NCBI GenBank assembly: GCA_017549805.1
Contig: JAFYNJ010000009.1
Location: 157,020 to 221,019 of the forward strand
Direction of reading: 5' to 3'
DNA: 64,000 nt
Source: Bacteroidales bacterium
GTDB taxonomy: Bacteria > Bacteroidota > Bacteroidia > Bacteroidales > F082
Under the pieces are notes generated by a model, which did no database searches, was not told where the DNA came from, and saw nothing but the letters and a program-made list of their open reading frames with translations. Positions 19,109-26,945 of the stretch are shown piece after piece (the stretch's first letter is position 1; each line of letters begins with the position of its first letter). The position numbers and the translations under genes are program-made.

Positions 19109-19839
19109 TATGGGTTAATCAGTTTTTCCATCTCATAAATGATGTCGTAATTCGATTCTGTCCACACCATCGAAGCGCCTGTTGCGTCCTTCTGGTTGGG
19201 ATAAAGCTGTTCGTTGAACCGCGGCACCCAATGGCCCAGGGAGGCATGCACGTTGACCACGCCCGTTTGGTTGACGATGTCCATCACATTGCCAAGGTTG
19301 ATGCCGCCGCCAGGCATGATGGCAATTTTGTCGCCATAGCGCAGCTGCATCTCGGCGATCATCGGGATACCCTCCTCGGCAGTGGGTTTGCCACCCGAGG
19401 TCAGCACCTTGTCGAAGCCCAGCTCAATAAGTTGTTCCATAGCTTCAAAAGGCTTCACGCAGGCGTCGATGGCGCGATGGAAGGTAAACTTCAGCCCCTC
19501 TCCTGCTTCCATCAAGACTTTCAAGGAATCTACATCCAGCATGCCCTCGTTGTTCAGAGCCCCGATCACCACGCCTTCAAAGCCCAGCTTCTTGCAGAGC
19601 AGGATATCGGTCTTCATGACTTCAACTTCCTCTTCATTATAGATGTAGTTGCCCGGTCGCGGCCTGATGAGCACACGGATGGGGATGAAAGAAAGGTCGA
19701 TGGCTTTGGCCATCGTTCCGAAGGAAGGCGTGAGGCCACCCACTTCGAGGGCCTCGCAGAGTTCGACACATTGTGCGCAGCCGTCCATGGCGTTGCGCAG
19801 GGATGGTATGCCGTTGGCACAGATTTCTAGACGGATCAT
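19108..19839 (-). CDS. cutC: CutC family protein
   Basis: A 243-residue TIM-barrel protein of the CutC family, historically linked to copper homeostasis; its biochemical role is uncertain. It has the family motifs EVCANG-like start (LEICANGIPS), IRPRPGNYIY, FHRAID, LTSGG and IMPGGGINLGNV. The start at 19839 is chosen because the promoter box lies at 19857-19864; a longer frame would begin upstream of that box. It is translationally linked to the mannosidase gene. Confidence 0.9.
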   Translation of the reverse strand: MIRLEICANGIPSLRNAMDGCAQCVELCEALEVGGLTPSFGTMAKAIDLSFIPIRVLIRPRPGNYIYNEEEVEVMKTDILLCKKLGFEGVVIGALNNEGMLDVDSLKVLMEAGEGLKFTFHRAIDACVKPFEAMEQLIELGFDKVLTSGGKPTAEEGIPMIAEMQLRYGDKIAIMPGGGINLGNVMDIVNQTGVVNVHASLGHWVPRFNEQLYPNQKDATGASMVWTESNYDIIYEMEKLINP

Positions 19840-19856
19840 AGTTCTTAAATTTTGGA

Positions 19857-19864
19857 CAAAGATA
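19857..19864 (-). promoter_or_regulatory. -7 promoter box for cutC
   Basis: TATCTTTG on the minus strand, 17 bp before the chosen cutC start; an exact consensus match. Confidence 0.65.
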
Positions 19865-19886
19865 GTGGTTTTATCGAAAAAAGCAG

Positions 19887-19894
19887 TATTTTTG
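19887..19894 (+). promoter_or_regulatory. -7 promoter box for the lipocalin-like lipoprotein
   Basis: TATTTTTG, 44 bp before the ATG at 19939 and divergent from the cutC box. Confidence 0.55.
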
Positions 19895-19938
19895 GCTATG
19901 GACAAGTTATTGAGAAACACTTTATCAAAACAATCAAT

Positions 19939-20343
19939 ATGAAAAAGACCTTGAAAATCATGATGATGCTTGCATTAGTAAGCATCTTCGGCGCTTGCAC
20001 CAACGCAAATTCCAACACGAATTCCAACTTGCCTTCAGACAGCAAACAAGACAAAGCCTCCATTGTGGGAAAATGGAAAGGAGTCAAGCTTGTCAAATAT
20101 GGGAAAACAGACGAAGGCATGACCGAGCTTCTCCAATCCTCCATCTACGAATTCAAGGAAGACGGAACGATGTTGTGGTATTATGAAAACGAGGTCATCG
20201 AAACACAAACCTATACTATCAATGGCAACACTCTGTCGATTGAAGACTCCAAGGACTACACCATCAAAACCTTGACAAAGGATAAGCTAATTTTGGAGCG
20301 GTCCGAATCTGAAGAGATTTCCGAGTACGAGCGGGTGAAATAA
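19939..20343 (+). CDS. Small lipoprotein, lipocalin-like
   Basis: 134 residues with lipoprotein signal MKKTLKIMMMLALVSIFGAC (lipobox FGAC). The mature part (IVGKWKGVKLV, YEFKEDGTMLWYY, YTINGNTLSIED, LILERSE) has the alternating strand pattern of Bacteroidetes lipocalin-like domains. The start at 19939 is chosen because the signal peptide begins there and the promoter box lies upstream. Ligand and function are unknown. Confidence 0.75.
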   Translation: MKKTLKIMMMLALVSIFGACTNANSNTNSNLPSDSKQDKASIVGKWKGVKLVKYGKTDEGMTELLQSSIYEFKEDGTMLWYYENEVIETQTYTINGNTLSIEDSKDYTIKTLTKDKLILERSESEEISEYERVK

Positions 20344-20363
20344 AGTTGAGCCTCAAAGAAGGC

Positions 20364-20379
20364 GGTTTTTCCTGCTTTT
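20364..20379 (+). repeat. Left copy of a 16-bp inverted repeat bounding the defence island
   Basis: GGTTTTTCCTGCTTTT here is the exact reverse complement of AAAAGCAGGAAAAACC at 23669-23684. The pair encloses the 3.3-kb block with the MNT/HEPN, methyltransferase and DUF262-HNH genes. No target-site duplication is seen next to the copies. Confidence 0.7.
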
Positions 20380-20404
20380 GGGTTGTGTTTTTGGTGAAAA
20401 TGTA

Positions 20405-20412
20405 TAACTTTG
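20405..20412 (+). promoter_or_regulatory. -7 promoter box for the MNT/HEPN pair
   Basis: TAACTTTG, 29 bp before the antitoxin ATG; TTTG strings upstream could serve as -33 elements but the spacing is not ideal. Confidence 0.55.
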
Positions 20413-20440
20413 CATTATCTATACCCTAATACTGGCACTA

Positions 20441-20752
20441 ATGAGCAAACAAACCCTAATGATGATTCAGCTGATAGCTGAGTATTTCAAGACCCAACCG
20501 GTGTTGAAGGCGTGGTTGTTCGGTTCGTATGCCCGGGGGGAGCAACATGCTGACAGCGATGTGGACATCCTCGTGGTTTTCGACCAAAAAACTGGCAAGG
20601 GCGTGAGTTTGTTGAAACACATTGGCATTGCCTTGGATTTGGAAGATCTGCTTGGTAAAAAAGTGGATTTGGTTACCGATGGCACTTTGCTTCCTTTCGT
20701 TCGTGAGTCCGCTGAAAAAGATAAGGTTTTGATTTATGAGAGAGCCAGTTAA
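20441..20752 (+). CDS. MNT-type minimal nucleotidyltransferase (antitoxin)
   Basis: A 103-residue protein with the nucleotidyltransferase motif GSYARGEQHADSDVDILV (GS, R, DxD) and the later acidic residue in KKVDLV. In MNT/HEPN systems this protein is the antitoxin; in studied cases it inactivates the HEPN toxin by adding AMP to a tyrosine in its active motif. The toxin gene follows with a 17-bp overlap, so the two are co-translated. It is the first gene inside the inverted-repeat-bounded island. Confidence 0.88.
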   Translation: MSKQTLMMIQLIAEYFKTQPVLKAWLFGSYARGEQHADSDVDILVVFDQKTGKGVSLLKHIGIALDLEDLLGKKVDLVTDGTLLPFVRESAEKDKVLIYERAS

Positions 20753-21089
20753 AGATACGGGAAGACTTCTCCATATCCTTGAGAGCATCGACAATATCTA
20801 TGAATTTGCCGACAGGAAGACCTTTGAGCAAATTGAAGGTGACAAGATGCGTTTCTTTGCCATAGTTTATCAGCTGGTTGTCATTGGCGAAGCCGCCAAC
20901 ATGCTGACCAAAGAGTTTCGTCATGAACACCCGCAGACGCCTTGGCGCGAGATTGTCAGTATGCGCAACTTTATCGTACACGGCTATAATGTCGTCGATA
21001 AAACCGAGGTTTGGTCGGTGATTGAAAATGATTTGGGACCATTGAAACAACAGATCGAACAATATATTAGTGAACTTGAATGTGAATAA
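20736..21089 (+). CDS. HEPN-domain toxin, HepT/DUF86-like
   Basis: A 117-residue all-helical protein with the HEPN RNase motif RNFIVHGY (R-x4-H-x-Y) around residues 77-84. The family includes HepT toxins, which cleave RNA; the Tyr is the usual AMPylation target. The N-terminal helices (LLHILESIDNIYEFADRKTFEQI) and the YQLVVIGEAANML stretch fit DUF86. Its start overlaps the antitoxin gene. All key residues are present, so the toxin looks intact. Confidence 0.88.
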   Translation: MREPVKDTGRLLHILESIDNIYEFADRKTFEQIEGDKMRFFAIVYQLVVIGEAANMLTKEFRHEHPQTPWREIVSMRNFIVHGYNVVDKTEVWSVIENDLGPLKQQIEQYISELECE

Positions 21090-21146
21090 AACCACTCAAC
21101 TATAAAGAAAGAGAATAACTAACATATTATAAAACAAAGCATTAGC

Positions 21147-21394
21147 TATTATTTCGCGTTTAGCCAAGAGCCTCGGAAACTATTTGGAAATAAACAATCA
21201 GAAATAATACCTGGCAGTCTTTCAATTGGAAGACCTCACGAGTAGGATAATGCAATGCTTGTACCGATTAGGTGCAGGCAACTTGTTTACTCGTAGAGGT
21301 TTCCGTCCGAGGCCGCCTCTCAGCTAAACGCAATAAGGGGCTTGCACCTTCCTTTTTGCGTTGGCGGATTGATAGCGTTGCAATCACTATCAAT
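21147..21394 (+). ncRNA. Candidate structured RNA / leader with consecutive hairpins
   Basis: The 308-bp gap between the HEPN gene and the methyltransferase has no convincing gene but many inverted repeats. (a) TATTATTTC (21147-21155) with GAAATAATA (21201-21209), perfect 9 bp. (b) GTCTTTC-AATT-GGAAGAC (21217-21234). (c) A 12-bp outer stem 21233-21244 with 21288-21300 (one bulge) enclosing a 10-bp stem 21256-21265 with 21271-21280, which has two G-U pairs and loop GATTA. (d) GAGG/CCTC at 21309-21319. (e) AACGCAA/TTGCGTT (21327-21333, 21356-21362). (f) ATTGATAG/CTATCAAT (21368-21375, 21387-21394), ending 3 bp before the ATG. AGAGG (21295-21299) can pair with either (c) or CCTCT (21316-21320), so alternative folds are possible. 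The class is not recognised. Confidence 0.55.
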
Positions 21395-21397
21395 CAC

Positions 21398-22456
21398 ATG
21401 GCAAACAAAAACCTAAATCAGGCGAAAAACGCAAAAAAGGATGAATTCTACACCCAGCTTGTTGATATTGAGAACGAATTAAAGCATTACAAAAATCATT
21501 TCAAAGGCAAAACGGTGCTGTGTAACTGTGATGATCCTCGTGTGAGTAACTTCTTTCATTATTTCAGCTACAACTTCGAGCAATTGGGTTTGAAGAAACT
21601 AATCACCACTTGCTATAAGAACCAAAATCGCGACCTTTTCAGCCAAAACAATTCGGAACAAGCCATTTGGTTGGAGTATTATGGAGATCGTAATGGCAAC
21701 CGAGTGCCTAATCCAGAGGAAATTGGTATTCATTATTTCAAGGGTGATGGTGATTTCCGTTCGCAAGAGTGTATTGAGTTGTTAAAGGAAGCCGATATTG
21801 TAGTGACGAATCCTCCGTTTTCACTGTTTCGAGAATATGTGGCTCAATTGATGAAATATAATAAGCGTTTTTTGATTTTGGGCAATCAAAATGCTCTCCA
21901 TTATAAAGAAGTATTTCCTTTAATTAAACATAATCTGATCTGGCTTGGCTATTCTTCTCCGAAACTATTTCAGATACCAGAAGATGCAGAGGGAAAATCC
22001 CTAAAAATAGTTAATGGTGTTCGATATCAGCAATTTGGCAATATTAAATGGTTTACCAATCTAGATATTCAAAAACGGCATGAAGATGTCATACTATACA
22101 AGTCGTATAATCCGAATGAATATCCGAAATATGAAAACTATGATGCAATTGATGTGAGATCAGTTAGTGATATTCCTTTGGATTACGATGGTATTATGGG
22201 TGTTCCCGACTCATTTCTTGATGTTTTTAATCCAGCACAATTTGACATAATTGGGATTGGAAGTGGTGATTTGGCAAAACAAATAGGGGTAACAAAAAAC
22301 TATAGAGGAAGAACTGATATTGCTTTGAAAGTAAATGGGGTTAATTCATGTCCTTATAGCCGCATCCTTATCCGTCGCCGGAAGGCCGAACCACATCGGA
22401 TTGTCACCTACAATCAAGACGAAAAGTCTTTTTCAATGGCAGCTGATGCCAAGTAA
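21398..22456 (+). CDS. EcoRI-family adenine-specific DNA methyltransferase
   Basis: A 352-residue protein resembling the EcoRI modification methylase family: AKKDEFYTQLVDIENEL near the N-terminus, VLCNCDDPRVSNFFHYF, then the catalytic VVTNPPFSLF (NPPF) motif around residue 140, GNQNALHYKEVFPLI and the C-terminal YSRILIRRR. It should methylate adenine in a short palindrome; the recognition site cannot be read from sequence. The ATG at 21398 is chosen because homologous sequence begins at MANKNLNQAK; the frame is open further upstream but runs through the hairpin region. It is AT-rich (20 G/C of 60 bases sampled at 21841), unlike the genes on both sides. Confidence 0.88.
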   Translation: MANKNLNQAKNAKKDEFYTQLVDIENELKHYKNHFKGKTVLCNCDDPRVSNFFHYFSYNFEQLGLKKLITTCYKNQNRDLFSQNNSEQAIWLEYYGDRNGNRVPNPEEIGIHYFKGDGDFRSQECIELLKEADIVVTNPPFSLFREYVAQLMKYNKRFLILGNQNALHYKEVFPLIKHNLIWLGYSSPKLFQIPEDAEGKSLKIVNGVRYQQFGNIKWFTNLDIQKRHEDVILYKSYNPNEYPKYENYDAIDVRSVSDIPLDYDGIMGVPDSFLDVFNPAQFDIIGIGSGDLAKQIGVTKNYRGRTDIALKVNGVNSCPYSRILIRRRKAEPHRIVTYNQDEKSFSMAADAK

Positions 22457-22461
22457 CGGCC

Positions 22462-22543
22462 GGCCTGAAAGGCCAAAAGCTATTAGCCCAGGGCAACGCC
22501 CTGGGTCACAAATGAACACGAAATACATACGCCCTGAAGGGGC
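22462..22543 (+). repeat. REP-like palindromic element
   Basis: Three small hairpins between the methyltransferase and DUF262 genes: GGCC-TGAAA-GGCC (22462-22474), a perfect 8-bp stem CCCAGGGCAACGCCCTGGG (22487-22505), and GCCC-TGAAG-GGGC (22531-22543). The first and third are followed by the same CAAAAGC. This composition resembles REP elements associated with Y1 (RAYT) transposases in Bacteroidetes. No transposase is present here. Confidence 0.7.
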
Positions 22544-22563
22544 AAAAGCAAACCGAGATACAA

Positions 22564-23655
22564 ATGAACATCGAACTCCACAAAATCACTGTCCGCGAAC
22601 TAACCAATGGCTATGTGGACAATAACGAAAACGGCGTGCGTGCTTACGGTGGCAAACTTGATGTGCGTCCGCCTTTTCAACGCGAATTCGTCTATAAGGA
22701 GAAACAGCGCGATGCCGTTATCGATACGCTCACGCAGGGCTTCCCGCTCAATGTGATGTATTGGGCGGTGCGTGAGGATGGCACCTTCGAGATCATTGAT
22801 GGGCAGCAGCGTACTATCAGTATCTGCCAATACGTCAACGGCGACTTCGCTTTCGATTTCCGCTATTTTCACAATCTCCAACAAGACGAACAAGATCAGA
22901 TTCTCAACTATGAGTTGCAGGTGTACATCTGTAGCGGTACCGATAGTGAGAAGTTGAAATGGTTCAAGACCATCAACATCGCGGGGGAGGAGCTTACAGA
23001 TCAGGAGTTGCGCAATGCGGTGTATGCCGGGCCTTGGGTGTCCGACGCCAAACGCTATTTCAGCAAGAATGGATGCCCCGCAGCGAAAATCGGCAGCGAC
23101 TACCTCACGGGGTCGGCCATCCGCCAGGATTATCTGGAAACTGCCATTGACTGGATCTCGGACGGCAACATCGAGCTCTATATGTCGAACCATCAGCACG
23201 ATGCGAACGCTGCGCCCTTGTGGCAGTTCTTCCAGTCGGTCATCACCTGGGTTGACACCACGTTCCGCCCGACCAAGGAACGCAAGAAGATCATGAAAGG
23301 CGTGGAGTGGGGAATTCTTTATAAACAATACAAAGACGAAGTGATTGACTACAACAAGGTCGATGAAGAGGTAAAGCGCCTCATCCTCGATGATGACGTG
23401 ACCAAGAAGACAGGTATTTATCCTTACATCCTCACTCGCAAGGAGAAGCATTTGTCCATCCGTACCTTCACCGATGCTCAGAAACTGTCGGCTTACGAAA
23501 GCCAGATGGGTTTCTGCGCCGACTGCGGCCAGCATTTCGAGCTCTTCCAGATGGAGGCAGACCACATCACGCCATGGCACCTCGGTGGTCGCACCGTCGC
23601 CGAGAACTGCCAGATGCTCTGCCGAGAGTGCAATCGGAGGAAAAGCGGAAAGTAG
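22564..23655 (+). CDS. DUF262 protein with C-terminal HNH nuclease domain
   Basis: 363 residues. The N-terminal DUF262/ParB-like part has RPPFQREFVYKEKQRDAVIDTL and FEIIDGQQRTISICQYVNGDF, with the DGQQR motif (GmrS-like nucleotide-binding region). The C-terminus is an HNH nuclease: CADCGQHF, ADHITPWHLGG, then NCQMLCRECNRRKSGK, with both zinc-binding Cys pairs and the catalytic His. This is the compact form of DUF262-DUF1524/HNH nucleases found in defence systems, including type IV restriction of modified DNA. It could be the nuclease partner of the upstream methyltransferase, but its GC is much higher (34 of 60 at 23161) and a REP-like element separates them. Confidence 0.88.
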   Translation: MNIELHKITVRELTNGYVDNNENGVRAYGGKLDVRPPFQREFVYKEKQRDAVIDTLTQGFPLNVMYWAVREDGTFEIIDGQQRTISICQYVNGDFAFDFRYFHNLQQDEQDQILNYELQVYICSGTDSEKLKWFKTINIAGEELTDQELRNAVYAGPWVSDAKRYFSKNGCPAAKIGSDYLTGSAIRQDYLETAIDWISDGNIELYMSNHQHDANAAPLWQFFQSVITWVDTTFRPTKERKKIMKGVEWGILYKQYKDEVIDYNKVDEEVKRLILDDDVTKKTGIYPYILTRKEKHLSIRTFTDAQKLSAYESQMGFCADCGQHFELFQMEADHITPWHLGGRTVAENCQMLCRECNRRKSGK

Positions 23656-23668
23656 CTCAACCAAATCA

Positions 23669-23684
23669 AAAAGCAGGAAAAACC
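23669..23684 (-). repeat. Right copy of the 16-bp inverted repeat
   Basis: AAAAGCAGGAAAAACC is the exact inverse of 20364-20379 and lies 13 bp after the DUF262-HNH stop codon. Confidence 0.7.
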
Positions 23685-23713
23685 TTCCCCGGGCTGGGTG
23701 CGTGGGCCTTTTG

Positions 23714-23740
23714 GTTACTTTTCTGCCCGAGAAAAGTAAC
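23714..23740 (+). terminator. Perfect 11-bp hairpin after the DUF262-HNH gene
   Basis: GTTACTTTTCT, loop GCCCG, AGAAAAGTAAC. No T-tract follows, so it may be a dispersed palindromic element rather than a classic terminator. It lies just before the next promoter. Confidence 0.5.
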
Positions 23741-23747
23741 AAATTGC

Positions 23748-23755
23748 TATCTTTG
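23748..23755 (+). promoter_or_regulatory. -7 promoter box for the 168-residue lipoprotein
   Basis: TATCTTTG, 27 bp before the ATG at 23783; exact consensus. Confidence 0.65.
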
Positions 23756-23782
23756 CGCCCGCAAAACCTAATAACTATCAAA

Positions 23783-24289
23783 ATGAAAAAAGCATTCATG
23801 ATTGCAGCAGCCGCTGCCATGCTGTTCGCCGCATGCGGCAACAACAACACCAAAACCGACAACCAACAAGCTCAGAACGAGCCCGTCGTTGAAGAACCTG
23901 TAGTGGAAGAACCCGCCGTTCCCGAGATGCAGAACTGGGACCACTATGACTGGCACATGAACCTGCCCGCCGAGGGATGGAAGGTCAGCAACGCCTACTC
24001 CGAGATGGGCATCGAGTATTTGGAAGACTGGTCCGACTTCAATGTAAAGGACTGGACTGAGGATGACTATGATCAATTCCTCACCAAATATCCCGCTGGA
24101 GATTATCTGGAAGACATCGTCACGGGCGACTACACATGGAAAGTCATCCCCAACATCGGGAAGTATAAGTTGTCCTTCTTCACCTACAACCCCGACCGTA
24201 AGATGGCAGTCCGTGTAGGCTCTGAGGATATAGACGATCCCAAGGACGAACGAGTGTTGACCGTTCTCCGTGGCTTCGGTTTCAATTGA
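23783..24289 (+). CDS. Lipoprotein of unknown function
   Basis: 168 residues. Signal MKKAFMIAAAAAMLFAAC has lipobox FAAC. An acidic, Pro/Val-rich tether (repeated EEPVV) follows, then a compact domain (LPAEGWKVSNAYSEMGIEYL, DYDQFLTKYPAG, YTWKVIPNIGKYKLSFFTY). I do not recognise the fold. The start is set by the signal peptide and promoter box. mutS2 follows after 36 bp and may be read from the same promoter. Confidence 0.7.
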   Translation: MKKAFMIAAAAAMLFAACGNNNTKTDNQQAQNEPVVEEPVVEEPAVPEMQNWDHYDWHMNLPAEGWKVSNAYSEMGIEYLEDWSDFNVKDWTEDDYDQFLTKYPAGDYLEDIVTGDYTWKVIPNIGKYKLSFFTYNPDRKMAVRVGSEDIDDPKDERVLTVLRGFGFN

Positions 24290-24325
24290 TTCAGAACGGC
24301 CACAGGGAAATAGTATCAACACAAT

Positions 24326-26716
24326 ATGATTTATCCGGAACGCTTCGAGCAGAAAATCGGGTTCACCCACATCCGGGAAGCCGTCAAAGGGCACTGCATC
24401 AGCGCCATGGGACTGGAACAGACCGAAGCGATGGACTTCAGCAATGATCGCGAAGCCATCGAGCGGAGCCTCGACCAGACCGTGGAGTTCATGCAGTTGC
24501 TGCAAAACGGCGTGCCTTTCCCCGTAAGGGACTACCACGACCTGCGCGAAGCGTTCCAACATATCAAAATCCCAGGGACGAGCATCAGCCTGGAAGAGCT
24601 GTTCGCCCTCAAGCCCTCTTTGAACGCCCTCAGCTACATCTTGAAATTCGGGCAATCGGATGCGAGAGTGGACTACCCCGAGCTATGTGCCCTCACCGAA
24701 GGCATCGAGGTCGATCCCATCGTATTTAGCGAAGCCAACCGCCTCGTTGATGACAAAGGTGAGATGCCTGACAACGCCTCCCCTGAGCTGGCTGAGATCC
24801 GTCGTGACATCCACCGCAAGTCGGGCGGCATCGAGCGGCGCATCCGCCAAATCATGAGCGATGCCAAGACCTCGGGATGGGTTGATCCCAAAGCCGAGAT
24901 CACCATCCGCGACGGACGCATGGTGATTCCCGTCAGGGCAGGTGATAAACGTGCCTTGAAAGGCTTCATCCACGACGAGTCGGCCACGGGACAGACGGTG
25001 TATATTGAGCCCTCCGAGATCGTGGAGACCTCCAACGAGATCAAGGAGTTGGAATATGCCGAACGCCGCGAGGTGAACCGCATCTTGATGCAGTTTACCG
25101 ATCGTATCAGGCCTTCGTTGCCAGAGCTACTAAAGGCCTGGAACCTGCTCGGACAGCTCGACTTCATCCGCGCCAAGGCCATTCTCAGCCAGGATATTGG
25201 CGGCGTGAAGCCCATCATTCATGAGACACCCTACTTCAGGTGGATCCAGGCCCGACATCCCATCTTGGAACAAAAGCTGAAGTCGCAAGGCAAATATATT
25301 GTTCCTTTGGATCTTAACCTCGACCAAGAGAACCGCATCTTGGTCATCTCGGGACCCAACGCCGGCGGCAAGTCGGTATGCCTCAAGACCACCGGCTTGA
25401 TTCAATACATGTTGCAATGCGGACTCTGTGTTCCCATGCATGTGGATTCGGAATGCGGACTTTTCAAGAGTCTCTTTATCGACATCGGCGATGAGCAAAG
25501 CATCCTCGACGACCTCTCCACCTACAGCTCCCATCTGCGCAACATGAAGGTGCTGCTGGAGCATGCCGATGAGCATTCGCTCTTCCTCATCGACGAGTTC
25601 GGTACTGGTACCGAGCCCCAGTTGGGCGGTGCCATCGCCGAGGCCATCCTATTGGAGTTGAACAGGAAAAAGGTCTTCGGCATCGTCACCACCCACTATG
25701 CCAACTTGAAACTATTGGCCGACCACCACGAAGGCATCGTCAACGGCGCCATGCTGTTCGACACCAAATTCATGCAGCCCATGTACATTATGGTGACAGG
25801 CAAGCCCGGCAGCTCTTTTGCCTTTGAGATTGCCCGCAAGATTGGCTTCCCTCAAAACATTTTGGACGATGCCACCCATATCACTGGCGAGCAACATCTG
25901 AAGTTCGAACAACAGCTGCAACAGTTGGAAGTCGACAAAAAAGCCATCAAGAAAAAGGAACGCGAGTTGCAGGTGGCCGACACCCTGCTCAGCGAGGTGG
26001 TAGAGAAGTATAAGAAACTGCTCAACGAGCTGGAAGGCAAAAAGAAACAATACCTCCGCGACGCCGCCAGCGAGGCGCAGGAACTCATCGACAAGGCCAA
26101 CAGCAGCATCGAACGCACCATCCGCGAGATCAAGGAGGCACAAGCCGAGAAGGAACGCACCAAGGAGATCCGTCAAGAACTGAAGAAGACCAAGGAGGAG
26201 ATCGCCGAAACGGCCAAGAAAGCCTCCGAGCCAAAGCAACCCAAACCCAACGACGGTACCCTGAAGGTCGGCGACACGGTGTGCATCGACGAGATGGAGA
26301 TCGTGGGCGAGATTGTTGCCATCAGCGACACCGATGCCACCATCCTGTTCGACACCGTGAAGCTACGCACCAGCCCCGACAAGCTCAGAAAGGTAAGCCG
26401 TGCCGAAGGACGCAAGGTCATCCGCAAATGGCAGTCGGGACTCGCCGACGACCTCAGTGAGAAGGCCGAACACTTCGATCTGACGCTGGATGTGAGAGGA
26501 AAACGCGCCGAAGAGGCTTTGGATGCCGTAGCCAAATACCTCGACGAGGCCAAGCTGCTCAGCATCAAGGAGGTGAGCATCCTGCACGGGAAAGGCAATG
26601 GCATCCTACGCAAGCTGATCAGAGAGTTTCTCAGCCGCGACCACGAGGTAAAAAAATTCACCGACGCCTCCCTAGAGACAGGAGGCGCGGGAATTACAAG
26701 AATTACGTTGAACTAG
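24326..26716 (+). CDS. mutS2: MutS2-family ATPase with Smr domain
   Basis: 796 residues; lacks the mismatch-recognition domain I of MutS. It has the MutS core and clamp (CLPSVLRK-equivalent region around residues 150-300), the ATPase with Walker A SGPNAGGKSV, the Q-loop/ST region (DEQSILDDLSTYSSHL), Walker B LFLIDEFGTGTEP and THY switch. A long coiled coil (about 520-640) precedes the KOW-like part and the C-terminal Smr nuclease domain (LDVRGKRAEEAL, HGKGNG). The family suppresses recombination or rescues collided ribosomes; which applies here is not shown. Confidence 0.95.
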   Translation: MIYPERFEQKIGFTHIREAVKGHCISAMGLEQTEAMDFSNDREAIERSLDQTVEFMQLLQNGVPFPVRDYHDLREAFQHIKIPGTSISLEELFALKPSLNALSYILKFGQSDARVDYPELCALTEGIEVDPIVFSEANRLVDDKGEMPDNASPELAEIRRDIHRKSGGIERRIRQIMSDAKTSGWVDPKAEITIRDGRMVIPVRAGDKRALKGFIHDESATGQTVYIEPSEIVETSNEIKELEYAERREVNRILMQFTDRIRPSLPELLKAWNLLGQLDFIRAKAILSQDIGGVKPIIHETPYFRWIQARHPILEQKLKSQGKYIVPLDLNLDQENRILVISGPNAGGKSVCLKTTGLIQYMLQCGLCVPMHVDSECGLFKSLFIDIGDEQSILDDLSTYSSHLRNMKVLLEHADEHSLFLIDEFGTGTEPQLGGAIAEAILLELNRKKVFGIVTTHYANLKLLADHHEGIVNGAMLFDTKFMQPMYIMVTGKPGSSFAFEIARKIGFPQNILDDATHITGEQHLKFEQQLQQLEVDKKAIKKKERELQVADTLLSEVVEKYKKLLNELEGKKKQYLRDAASEAQELIDKANSSIERTIREIKEAQAEKERTKEIRQELKKTKEEIAETAKKASEPKQPKPNDGTLKVGDTVCIDEMEIVGEIVAISDTDATILFDTVKLRTSPDKLRKVSRAEGRKVIRKWQSGLADDLSEKAEHFDLTLDVRGKRAEEALDAVAKYLDEAKLLSIKEVSILHGKGNGILRKLIREFLSRDHEVKKFTDASLETGGAGITRITLN

Positions 26717-26717
26717 T

Positions 26718-26945
26718 TTATTTCTTTCTTCTAAACAGCGAAAGAACGAGGAGCAGCAGGACGGCGCCTACCGTGCCAACCAGCAGCTGGCCCCAGAACG
26801 ATCCGCTGGCACTCAGTCCAAGAAGGCTGAACACCCAGCTGCCGAGGAAGCCGCCGATAACACCTACGATGATGCAAAGCAACAGGCCCATGCCTTTGCC
26901 CATGAGCTTGCCGGCAATCCATCCGGCGAGTGCTCCAATAACCAA
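26718..26945 (-). CDS. GlsB/YeaQ/YmgE family small membrane protein
   Basis: At least 75 residues, with Gly-rich membrane helices (IGALAGWIAGKLMGKG, IIVGVIGGFLGSWVF) and a basic tail FRRKK, as in the transglycosylase-associated/YmgE family. The only normal start in frame is TTG at 26943-26945, which would cut the first helix. Codons just upstream read LWLGILVSL in the same frame with no stop for about 12 codons and no ATG or GTG. An ATG exists one frame off at 26965-26967. So the true start is non-canonical, or a 1-base frameshift separates it from its ATG. Confidence 0.7.
   Translation of the reverse strand: MVIGALAGWIAGKLMGKGMGLLLCIIVGVIGGFLGSWVFSLLGLSASGSFWGQLLVGTVGAVLLLLVLSLFRRKK

Noticed and set aside
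21147-21394. Retron msr-msd RNA
   Set aside because: Consecutive hairpins suggested it, but no reverse transcriptase gene is within the window.
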